Shown one piece after another: positions 55,951-64,000 of a stretch of 64,000 bases of DNA. The position numbers and the translations under genes were made by a program. Positions within the stretch are counted from its first letter, which is position 1. Each line of letters starts with the position of its first letter. The stretch comes from Sodiomyces alkalinus F11 (taxonomy: Eukaryota > Ascomycota > Sordariomycetes > Glomerellales > Plectosphaerellaceae). The stretch is taken from NCBI RefSeq assembly GCF_003711515.1, contig NW_021167087.1, positions 1,484,799-1,548,798 on the forward strand, written 5' to 3'. The notes under the pieces are model-generated. The model saw nothing but the letters and a program-made list of their open reading frames with translations. It was not told where the DNA came from and did no database searches.

Positions 55951-58916
55951 ATGCAGAACGGCCAAAACGGCACAGGCACAGGCATAGCCGACCAGCACGA
56001 ATCGGACGACGGGGACCATCCATCGCATAGTGGGGATGAACGCGATGGCCGCGATGAACACGACCATGACCAGGACGATCTAGATGCCCCTCGCCTTGGG
56101 AAACGCAAGAGACCAATCTCCGTCTCGTATGTCATCCATTCATTCTGTCCCAGTTTGGGCCCCCACCCCTGTCGCTCTCCTTGGCCATCCCATCCCTCTC
56201 TGAAAGCCTCCCCATCATTCAGCATCTTCCCATGGCATCCTCTCCTGAAAACGGGCCTTTAGAGAACACCCGCGAAGCTAACAACACCACCCCAAGATGT
56301 GAGCTGTGCAAGCAGAGAAAGGTGAGAGCTGGGAGTTGCCGCTTTGCAACGATGAAACGAAGGNNNNNNNNNNNNNNNNNNNNNNNNNNNNNNNNNNNNN
56401 NNNNNNNNNNNNNNNNNNNNNNNNNNNNNNNNNNNNNNGTTTAGCTGTTCCCGGCCGCCACTCATCGGATTTCCATTTGACAGAGGGAGCGCTTAGCTAA
56501 CTTCGCTTTACCTGCTCGCCAGGTCAAATGTGACCGTGGCCAGCCATCATGTGGATGGTGTGGCCGAAATGGCGCATTTTGCGAATACAAGGAGAGAAAG
56601 AAGCCTGGTCTACGAGCCGGATACGGTCGCGAGCTCGAACAGCGCCTCGACAAGCTTGAAGAGATTCTCAAGGCTCACTCGGAGATCTTGCAGTCCACGT
56701 TTGCCTCTGCTCAGCAACAGCTGAATAAGGCCAGCAACGGCAATAGCAACGGCAACAGCAACGGCAACAGCAACAACGCCGCGCCAAGCGTCCGCACCAG
56801 CAACCCGAGCCTACCCAGCGATCATGGGACCCCGAGGGAGAGTGCAAATGCATTCCGTCCTTCTGAGCTCATCCGCACGCCGCAAGCCGAAACCGCCCTC
56901 TTCCTTCAGAAGCCCTCTACCTACCCGTCCACGACGCAAGCCATGGACTTTGGCATGCCACCCCCTACCCCTACCATCCACGAGTTCCAGTCCCAGGTGC
57001 ACATGGGCTCAATGCCCGCCCCCAGCCACGTCGGCACCATGCACCAGCAACCTACTCCTGCAGCCCAGGCCTATTATAATCCGAACCAACAACACCCACT
57101 GCACTCCCCTGAGGCCGTCATGGTAGCAACCCAGGAGGCCACGACGACGCCGCCGGACCAGGACCTCCCACCCTATGATCTGCTCTACGCACTCGTTGAC
57201 CTCTACTTCAAACATATCAACACGTGGTGTCCGATTCTTCACCGCAAGACGACACTAGACTCCCTCTTTGGTCCCACCACCGTAAGCGAAGAGGACCGGA
57301 TCCTTCTACACGCCATCGTCGCGACGACATTACGCTACTCGACCGACGCAAGGTTGACGGACGAAAGCAGGCGGCACTTCTATTCCGTTGCCAAACGACG
57401 CGTCCTGCTTCACGGAATGGAACACTCGTCAGTCAAATCGCTACAGGCCCTCGTCATCCTTGCCCTAGACCTAGTCGGAAGCAGCAACGGGCCGCCGGGC
57501 TGGAACGTCATGGCTCTCATCACCCGGTCCGTCGTTCAGCTCGGGCTCGCTGTGGAGACGACCTCGTTTTCCGTTTCCCCCAGCTACACCTCCATTTACA
57601 CCCTACGCGCCATGATACTACCGGAGCCGCGGGACTTTGTCGAGGAAGAATCGAGGCGGCGATTGTTTTGGACAATCTACCTCCTGGATCGCTACGCGAC
57701 CATCGCGACCGCCTTTGAGTTTGCGCTGGACGACAAGGAGATTGACAGAACGCTGCCCTGTCGCGACGACTTGTGGATGAAGAACCGAAAGGTCGAGACG
57801 CGCTGGTTCCGCACCCAGGACCGCTCAGAAGAGACCAACCCGGAGTACGATGCCGACAAACCCGAGAACCTGGGCGCATTCTCCTACTACATCGAAATCC
57901 TGGCCATTCTTTCCAAGATACACAAGTTTCTCAAGGAGCCGGTAGATATCAGCGCGCTCGCCGACGTGGAACGATGGCAGATGAGGTACAAGGAGCTGGA
58001 CAGCATGCTGACGTCCTGGAAATTCGGGCTTCCCGGGGAATACGGCAACATGGCCAAGCTCTTCCAGCCCGGGAATAAGACGCTCAACTGCGGCTGGGTC
58101 ATGCTGCACGCCACGTACCACACGGCGGTCATCCGGTTACATTCGTCCGCGGCGTATCCGACGACTCGGTCCCCCATCTTCACGGCTTCATACAGTGCCT
58201 CGCAGCGCTGCCACGGCGCAGTGGAGAACATCGCCGCCCTGGGGGAGTTCGTCGTCCACCAGAACCTCCTGACCAAACTGGGCCCCCCCTTCGCCTTCAC
58301 GCTCTGGGTGGCAGCCCGGCTGCTCCTCGTGCACGGCTCGACGGTGGAACACAAGGTCTCCCCGCAGATCCACTTCTTCGTCGACACGCTGCGCGAGATG
58401 GGGCGGCACTGGCCCGTGGCGGCGCGCTACTGCGAGCTGCTCCAGCGCGTGCTCGACGAGCACCGCGACAGCGAGCGCGCGGGCGACGGCGTCACGCCCC
58501 GCTCGGTCAAGATCCTCTCCGACATGCGCCGCACGGCGTTCGACCTCGACCTCCTCATCTCGCGGCAACCCCCGCGCGCCGCCCACGGTCTGCCGACTCG
58601 GGGTCGCGGTAGTCGGCTTCCGAGCGTGACGCCGACGAGGACGCCGGCCCCGAACGAGCTTGCGTACCTTGACGTTTTCGACTTTTTCAATGTCCCTAGG
58701 TTGCCGTTTGGCGGGGAGCTCGCCGCGGGGATTCAGCAGGGGTTGGCGGAAGCGGCGGGCCAGAACGGTGCCCCTAGCGATGGTGTGGACGGAGGCGGCG
58801 AGGACCCTGGGCGGGGTCAGCCACCGTCTACTAATGAGTTTAATATCACGAATTTCATGGTGGATGCAAACAGCGACTGGTTATTCAAGCAGGACGGGGG
58901 GAAGTATATGCCCTGA
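55951..58916 (+). CDS. Zn2Cys6 fungal transcription factor
   Basis: Proposed exons 55951-56126, 56297-56321 and 56523-58916 encode 864 residues. A Gln/Asp/His-rich N-terminus and GKRKRPIS precede a complete binuclear zinc cluster, CELCKQRKVKCDRGQPSCGW then CGRNGAFC (C-x2-C-x6-C-x6-C-x2-C-x6-C), spread over exons 1-3. After it comes a coiled-coil dimerisation segment (YGRELEQRLDKLEEILKAHS) and a linker with Asn/Gly repeats (56735-56775). The middle is the fungal_trans regulatory domain (PYDLLYALVDLYFKHINTWC, ILHRKTTLDSLFG, and LFWTIYLLDRY). The second intron contains a 75-N assembly gap (56364-56438), but the flanking splice sites are intact. The gene is divergent from LRA3, so it may regulate the rhamnose genes. 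That is inference from position, as no family member with known target was recognised. Confidence 0.88.
56364..56438. other. Assembly gap (75 N)
   Basis: A run of undetermined bases. Both flanks fit intron sequence (donor GTGAGA at 56322, acceptor CCAG at 56519-56522), so no coding sequence of the zinc-cluster gene seems to be lost. The true gap size is unknown. Confidence 0.98.
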
Positions 58917-59171
58917 CGTTGGGGGTTTCTTTCGGTCGGCGAACAGGAGTGCATCATCATGTGGGCGGGTCAGGGGCAGGGGCAGGGGCAGCATGAATTA
59001 TCTTGACGAGTATTCGGCCTCCTTCAGCTGAGTTTGATCATTCCTCCTCTCTTTATTGTAAACTCCATTTCCCTGCATAAACGTATGAAGTGGGTATCTC
59101 CTGACGAGGATCAAAAGTGACGCGACAATCAACAACCAACAATCAACTAGCAACAGAACAACGTCCCAAGA

Positions 59172-59943
59172 TCATCCGCAACATACGGCAGGCTCCTCCA
59201 CACCTCTGGCAAGCGTAGGAGGGGGAACGTCGACCCTGTAGACCAGCCAGTCGCAGAAGAACTTGCCGAGGCCGGCGCCGAGGATGATGGAGATGATGAT
59301 GTACCCGTTGTAGTACATGGCGAGCAGCATGAGGATGTAGGCGAGGCCGAAGAAGACCAGATGAAGCACGGCGCGGATGAGCTGTTCCGGCGGGGAGGCG
59401 CGGAAGATGATGGTCGGGTGGGTGGCGGCGAGGTCCCCGGATCGGATGTTATCGCAGCAGATGGGGCGGTCGTCTCGACCCTTGGCTCCGGCGGAGGCCA
59501 TCTCGAGGGCGCGGGCGTGGAATTGGCGGAGGAGGAGGGCATCGTATTCTTTCCCCAGGCGGCGGATCAGCTCGAGGCAGACGGCCAGCAGGGCCACGCC
59601 GATGCAGCTGGCGGCGAAGGCGCCGTTGTTGTGGATATACCACGATTCGGATAGGAAGCCTAGAAAGGGGATTGGGGAATGGTGAGCAAGATGAACGGGT
59701 TTGGTACCGGCTGGTCGGGGGAAGACAGTAGGAGATGGGAGGGTTGGCGGCAGAGAACTCTGAAGTCTGAACTCACAGGCATCGATGGTGGACCAGTTCC
59801 AAAGCATCTAGACCAGGGCGAGAAGGTGGACATTAGGACAGTGGGATGGACAGTGGGATGGATTGGTTGAGAGGTGATGTGCCACCTACAGAGATGTTGC
59901 AGTCGGAACCATCGCCGTGGGAGGAATGGGGGTGGGCGGACAT
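59172..59943 (-). CDS. Ctr-family copper transporter
   Basis: Three exons (59943-59890, 59807-59777, 59659-59172) encode 190 residues. Ctr proteins are trimeric channels that import Cu(I) across the plasma or vacuolar membrane. The N-terminus is His/Ser-rich (MSAHPHSSHGDGSDCN). TM1 lies in MLWNWSTIDACFLSESWY and the following helix. TM2 carries the selectivity-filter MxxxM (LMLLAMYYNGY), and TM3 the packing GxxxG (ILGAGLGKFFCDW). The C-terminus ends AVCCG, a vicinal-cysteine tail that could bind copper. The second intron (59660-59776, 117 nt) is a multiple of three with open frame, so an unspliced form would stay in frame. I judge it a real intron because the spliced product restores the TM1 loop. 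Confidence 0.9.
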
Positions 59944-60420
59944 GTCGAGAGGTCTCGAGCCGCAGCTCTATTCGCAGTTTACTCTTGAGCAGGAGAGATG
60001 GAGCCGTCCCAGGGATGAAGACAAGACGATGAAGATGCCCGTAGGATGGTGGTGAGTGAGGGAGAGGACGGAGAGCGTAGGATTATGAGAATAAGAGGTG
60101 GAACAGTGGTTCGTCAACCGTTATCCGTTCTCGTCACGTATAATCCGACAGTGCCTCATGACCGGCCTCACCTCATCCTTTAGTACCTTAGATATTGTTA
60201 CCTGGTTCTGAGATTCAAGGTCTGACGATGGAAGGAACCGTCGAGCGGGACTCAAATTGAATCCCTGTTAGATAACTTTCCGTAAGAAGAAAGACACGGG
60301 CAGGAAGTCCCGAGAGTTGTCCGTGTTGTGAGTCGTGACCTTGTCATCACGTACTCTTGGACCTTATGATCTTGGTTGGACCCGCAAACGTGCTCACAAG
60401 GTGGATAGGTAAAACAGACA

Positions 60421-60422
<2 letters not shown>

Positions 60423-60451
<29 letters not shown>
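60423..60451. repeat. (AT)n microsatellite
   Basis: About 14 AT dinucleotides without interruption. Confidence 0.9.
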
Positions 60452-60454
<3 letters not shown>

Positions 60455-60501
60455 GACAGAGCACGGTTCAATACCTACTAAGTAAATACCGCCTTAAAAC
60501 A

Positions 60502-60610
60502 TACCTACCTTACCTAGGTAGGTGCAGAGCTCTGGTGAGAGGAAACTTGATCACTAAGGTAAGGTACCTACCTAAGGTACCTACCTACCTTATTCTATAA
60601 GGTAAGGTAC
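60502..60610. repeat. Cluster of GGTAC palindromic microrepeats
   Basis: Multiple ACCTACCTTACC, TAAGGTAAGGTACC and CTAAGGTACC words, including an inverted pair (ACCTTA at 60587-60592 and TAAGGT at 60598-60603). It lies in the shared CTR/FRE promoter. Confidence 0.85.
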
Positions 60611-61302
60611 AACGCACTGAACTTAGTCCCGAGATAAAGGGCAACGGATCGTTAAGAGGTGCAACTTCCGATATCGTGGGTCATCAAGGTGCCGAACTTG
60701 GGTACCCCCGTGACGCCGCAGCCCCGTAGCCCCGCAGCCCCACAAAACCTGCTCAAACATGCTCCGGAGCAGGAGCGTCCGACAGAGAAGGTCCGACGGG
60801 GCTTCACCAAGGTCTCAACCAAACATTCAACCATTCAACCAAACATTTTAGTGCCACTATCACGACTCCACGTTGCTTCCAAGTTCGGTTCTCTTACATA
60901 CTTCGTACGAACTATTGCTTCGTGCACCGTTTTTCAACGTCTACCTAATCAATACCTTAGTTACTATCTTTCTCTGCCGCTCCACCTCCAGTATGGTAGC
61001 ATCGCGATCCTAGAAGACACAATGCGTATCATACCGGATCAACTGCCCGTCATGGCCTTGCTCCTCCCCACCCGGATCCGTGCTTCGTCGAGCATGACAA
61101 CTTGACAAGGGTAAACCGGTAAGATGAAGAAGAAGAGTGCGGATACATATGTGCGCGTCGTCGCCACGGAATTATACACTTCCCACGGTATGGTTGGACT
61201 GTCTCTCGTATTCTCTCGTTCCCCGTCCCCGTCCCTCACCCGAGTCACCCCGTCTCTCTCCTGCAGTCACCTAAGCACCTTCACCTCTCCCAGTCTCCGA
61301 GG

Positions 61303-63258
61303 ATGGCCTCCGCCACCGTCCCTGACCTGTCTCCCCGGCATATTCAGGATCATGCCTCTGCCGAGTCCCTGGAGCCGCACTGGGGCTATGCCGACCGTGT
61401 TGTCCCCTGCGTCAACGACCCCGGCTCTTGCGCCTACCTCGACGTCGTCTACGATGCCCACGATGTCGGCATGATCTACACCGGTATCATATGGGCGACC
61501 ATTGGCGGCATCCTGCTCATCTGGGCCGTCCTCAGGCGTGTCTTCACGCCTTTGTCCCGGCAGAATCCTCGCCCGTTGACCGACGGCCAGGCCGAGAGCG
61601 CACAAAACACCAGCCCGGGCTTCTTGACGCGACTGCGCCTCACCCTCTGGTCCTATATCAATCGCTTTCTCCTGCCTGACTGCTGCCGCCCCATCTTCGG
61701 ACGTACCACGCGCCTCCAGGTGCTTATCCTCGCCATCCTCACCGGCTACCTCACCATTTGGACCTTCGCTGGCATGGTCTATGGGATCTGGATCACCCCC
61801 GTTGCCGCCCATCCTGGGAAATACAACACCCGTTCGAGCCTGGGGCCTTTCGCCGACAGGGTCGGTGTCCTTGCTTATGCCCTGACGCCCTTCTCCGTTC
61901 TCCTCGCCAACCGCGAGTCCCTTCTTTCCGTCCTCACCGGCATCCCTTACCAGAACTTCAACTTCCTGCACCGGTGGCTCGGCTACATCATCGTCGTCCA
62001 GTCCAGCCTCCACACCATCGGCTGGAGTATCATCGAGATCAGGCTGTACCAGCCTCAGCCGCAAGTCGCCCAGAACTGGATTGTCCAGCTCTACATGATC
62101 TGGGGCGTCGTTGCCATGGGCCTCCTGCTGCTCCTCTACGTCCTGTCCCTGCCGCCCGTCATCCGCCTGACTGGCTACGAGTTCTTCCGGAAGTCGCACT
62201 ACGTCCTCGCTCTCGTCTACATGGGCGCCTGCATCGGCCACTGGGAGCAGCTCCACTGCTTCCTCACCCCGGCCATCCTTCTCTGGTTCATCGACCGCGC
62301 CGCGCGGGGCGTAAGGACCTTCCTCGTGCACTACAACTTCGTCGACGGCGCCAAGCGGGGCTTCGTGGCCGCTCGTGCCTCCATGACCACCTTCCCCCAT
62401 CCTGAAGACGGCGACGTCGTGCGCTTGGATTTCGAACACCCCCACGAGGCCTGGCAGGTCGGCCAGCATTTTTACCTCTGCTTCCCGGAGAGCAGCATCT
62501 GGCAGTCGCACCCGTTCACGCCGCTGAACGCTCCCGTCACCGTGAACGGCCGGACCCGCCACTCGTACATCTTCAGGGGTAAGCAGGGCGAGACGAAGAA
62601 GATCGCCGAGCTCGCTGCGCGCAAGTCGGCCGCTGCCGCTGCCGCTTCGGCTGATAAGCCCGAGACGCCTTCGACCTCGGTGGTTTTGACCGGCCCCTAC
62701 GGCGACTCTACCATGCGCAACGTCACTCACGATGCCAACATCCTGTGCATTGCAGGCGGCACCGGCATCACTTATGTGCTACCTGTACTCCTATCTCTCC
62801 TCGGCGCGAGCAACAACACCTCCCCGGCCCGAAAAATCGAACTTGTCTGGGTGGTCCGACACGCCGAGGACGCCGAATGGGTCGGGCCGGAGCTGGACCT
62901 CTTGTCCAAGAACGGCGGCATCAGCTTGACGATCCTCCCGACGAGGGATGCGGAGCCGAGCAGCTCGGACCAGGAAAGGTCCTCGGATGCAGAGAATGAG
63001 GAGAAGCAGGCTGCCGTGTCGTCGGTGAGCACGGTCAAGGCCACGTCTTCGAGAGGTCACCCGGATCTGGGACGGCTCATCAGGGAATTCGTCGAGGGGA
63101 CGGCGAGGGGGCGGACTATTGTCTTCGCGAGCGGGCCGCCGAGCATGTTGACCGATGCTCGTGCCGCCGCCGCCGCGTGCAATTCCGGGGCGAAGGTTTG
63201 GAAGGGTGAGGAGAGATGTAGTGTGGATTTTGTGCACGATGAGCGGATGGAGAGGTGA
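61303..63258 (+). CDS. Ferric/cupric reductase (FRE family)
   Basis: A single exon of 651 residues. FRE enzymes pass electrons from NADPH through FAD and two hemes across the plasma membrane to reduce Fe(III) or Cu(II) for uptake. The first 330 residues have several hydrophobic helices. The heme-ligand histidines are expected in NFLHRWLGYIIVVQSSLHT and RKSHYVLALVYMGACIGHW. The FAD-binding HPFTPLN motif is near residue 403. NADPH-binding GPYGDS and GGTGITYVLP are near 467 and 485. The C-terminus has a low-complexity Glu/Ser insert (62950-63050) before FASGPPSML. The start has a good context (AGGATGGCC). Whether iron or copper is the main substrate cannot be told from sequence, but the neighbouring Ctr gene favours copper. 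Confidence 0.92.
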   Translation: MASATVPDLSPRHIQDHASAESLEPHWGYADRVVPCVNDPGSCAYLDVVYDAHDVGMIYTGIIWATIGGILLIWAVLRRVFTPLSRQNPRPLTDGQAESAQNTSPGFLTRLRLTLWSYINRFLLPDCCRPIFGRTTRLQVLILAILTGYLTIWTFAGMVYGIWITPVAAHPGKYNTRSSLGPFADRVGVLAYALTPFSVLLANRESLLSVLTGIPYQNFNFLHRWLGYIIVVQSSLHTIGWSIIEIRLYQPQPQVAQNWIVQLYMIWGVVAMGLLLLLYVLSLPPVIRLTGYEFFRKSHYVLALVYMGACIGHWEQLHCFLTPAILLWFIDRAARGVRTFLVHYNFVDGAKRGFVAARASMTTFPHPEDGDVVRLDFEHPHEAWQVGQHFYLCFPESSIWQSHPFTPLNAPVTVNGRTRHSYIFRGKQGETKKIAELAARKSAAAAAASADKPETPSTSVVLTGPYGDSTMRNVTHDANILCIAGGTGITYVLPVLLSLLGASNNTSPARKIELVWVVRHAEDAEWVGPELDLLSKNGGISLTILPTRDAEPSSSDQERSSDAENEEKQAAVSSVSTVKATSSRGHPDLGRLIREFVEGTARGRTIVFASGPPSMLTDARAAAAACNSGAKVWKGEERCSVDFVHDERMER

Positions 63259-63457
63259 GCCAGAATGCTACCGCGAATTTGGTTGATGGGGACAATGCTT
63301 TGCGAATGGATTTTTTGAGGCTCATGATACCACTCACTCACTACCATACATCGGCAAAGACTTTTCTTCTTGCTTTATTTGCCCCCTTTTTATTTTATTT
63401 GATTCAATGCTTCGTAAAACGTCTGTGGCCAGTTATCTATCTATTCAGCCGGACCGT

Positions 63458-64000
63458 CTACCGCTTCACGGGAGTCAGCTTGACCATCAGAGGAGGCTTG
63501 TTCCAGGTGTTGAAAGCCTTGACGTGATGCAGGTCGCCCGAGACGTCCCACAGGTCCTCCTCGCCGGGGCCGGGGGGGAGCTTCTCGATGTCGAAGTACC
63601 AGAGGAGGTTCGCGAGGATGAGGCGGAGCTCGAGGTAGCTGAGGTGCTTCCCGATGCAGCCGCGGGGGCCCAGGGAGAAGGCCTGGCTGGCGTCCTTCTT
63701 GTCGGCGTCGTAGGCCGAGTCGAGCCAGCGCTCGGGGATGAACTCGTCCGGGCGGGTGAAGTTGCGCGGGGAGTGGGTGGCGGCCCAGGCGTAGACGGAG
63801 ACGGTGGTGCCGCCGGGGAGGAACTCGCCGGCGACGGTGTCGCCGTGGGCCGGGACGGTGCGGGTCAGGCCGGTGGGGACGGGGGGGAAGATGCGCAGGG
63901 CCTCGTCGATGCAGGCGTTCATGTAGGTCATCTCCTGCAGGTCGAGGAACTTCATGTTCGCGGCCGAGGTGAAGGTGTCGCGGATCTCGGCGGTCAGGCG
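63458..64000 (-). CDS. Cytochrome P450, C-terminal part (runs off window edge)
   Basis: The last 180 residues of a P450; the gene continues beyond 64000. The open frame reaches the edge (RLTAEIRDTFTSAANMKF). Motifs: K-helix ExxR (EALRIFPPVPTGLTR), PERW (PDEFIPERWL), and the heme-binding loop FSLGPRGCIGKHL with its cysteine ligand. The style resembles the fungal CYP65-type (isotrichodermin hydroxylase-like) monooxygenases of secondary metabolism; that subfamily call is tentative. It is convergent with the reductase gene, 199 nt away. Confidence 0.88.
   Translation of the reverse strand, partial: RLTAEIRDTFTSAANMKFLDLQEMTYMNACIDEALRIFPPVPTGLTRTVPAHGDTVAGEFLPGGTTVSVYAWAATHSPRNFTRPDEFIPERWLDSAYDADKKDASQAFSLGPRGCIGKHLSYLELRLILANLLWYFDIEKLPPGPGEEDLWDVSGDLHHVKAFNTWNKPPLMVKLTPVKR

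Larger units (their letters stand above)
59944..61302. other. Divergent promoter between CTR and FRE genes
   Basis: A 1.36 kb region upstream of both metal-uptake genes. It contains a (TA)n tract (60423-60451) and a dense GGTAC microrepeat cluster (60473-60610). I found no exact TTTGCTC yeast Mac1-type copper element on either strand by eye. Confidence 0.55.

Noticed and set aside
61267..62730. 487-codon open frame antisense to the FRE gene
   Set aside because: Shadow of the GC-rich third-codon positions of the real reductase gene; Gly/Glu/Asp/Val-rich composition and no family motif.
1..64000. CRISPR arrays, bacterial operons, integrated virus or prophage
   Set aside because: Spliced eukaryotic genes throughout; the repeats seen are microsatellites and short palindromes, not regularly spaced direct repeats, and no viral gene was recognised.

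Overview
The window is nuclear DNA of a filamentous ascomycete, most likely a Sordariomycete. Genes are GC-rich and compact. Introns are short (57-130 nt), with GTRNGT donors, CTRAY-type branch sites and YAG acceptors. The encoded proteins are typical of fungi: Zds1 C-terminal domain, DUF2433, Prp24, Cox9, Ctr copper transporter, Zn2Cys6 regulator. I cannot name the genus from sequence alone.

Left third (1-29,500), mostly housekeeping: a Zds1/2-type PP2A regulator (+), a DUF2433 calcineurin-like protein with an RGG tail (+), the ubiquinone methyltransferase COQ5 (-), a 69-residue single-pass membrane protein (-), the mitochondrial branched-chain 2-oxoacid dehydrogenase E1 alpha (+), a 1,942-residue UFD4/TRIP12-type HECT ubiquitin ligase (+), and the exocyst subunit SEC3 (-). 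A tRNA-Asp(GTC) gene lies just upstream of SEC3.

Middle (30,000-46,400): a DEAH/DEVH RNA helicase of the DHX29/DHX57 group (+), PRP24 with HAT repeats, four RRM-like regions and a C-terminal Lsm-interaction motif (-), mitochondrial ribosomal protein uL22m (-), four-exon COX9 (+), an XRCC2/Rad51-paralog-like protein whose Walker A site looks degenerate (+), and a CECR5-type HAD hydrolase (-).

Right third (46,400-64,000), more accessory: a 5.2 kb stretch with no supportable gene, then an L-rhamnose catabolic pair (LRA1 L-rhamnose-1-dehydrogenase and LRA3 L-rhamnonate dehydratase). Divergent from these is a Zn2Cys6 regulator that contains a 75-N assembly gap; the gap falls in an intron. Next come a Ctr copper transporter and a ferric/cupric reductase, transcribed divergently and together forming a plausible reductive copper-uptake module. 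A truncated cytochrome P450 runs off the right edge.

The most striking non-genic signal is a family of short palindromic elements built on GTACCTTACCT / AGGTAAGGTAC. They occur in most long intergenic spacers and I did not see them in exons. Two copies are perfect palindromes with 11-13 bp arms.

Exon coordinates were built by hand from splice signals and reading-frame continuity. All multi-exon models close in frame, but 5' ends without a protein anchor (Zds1-like, DUF2433 protein, SEC3) are less certain.
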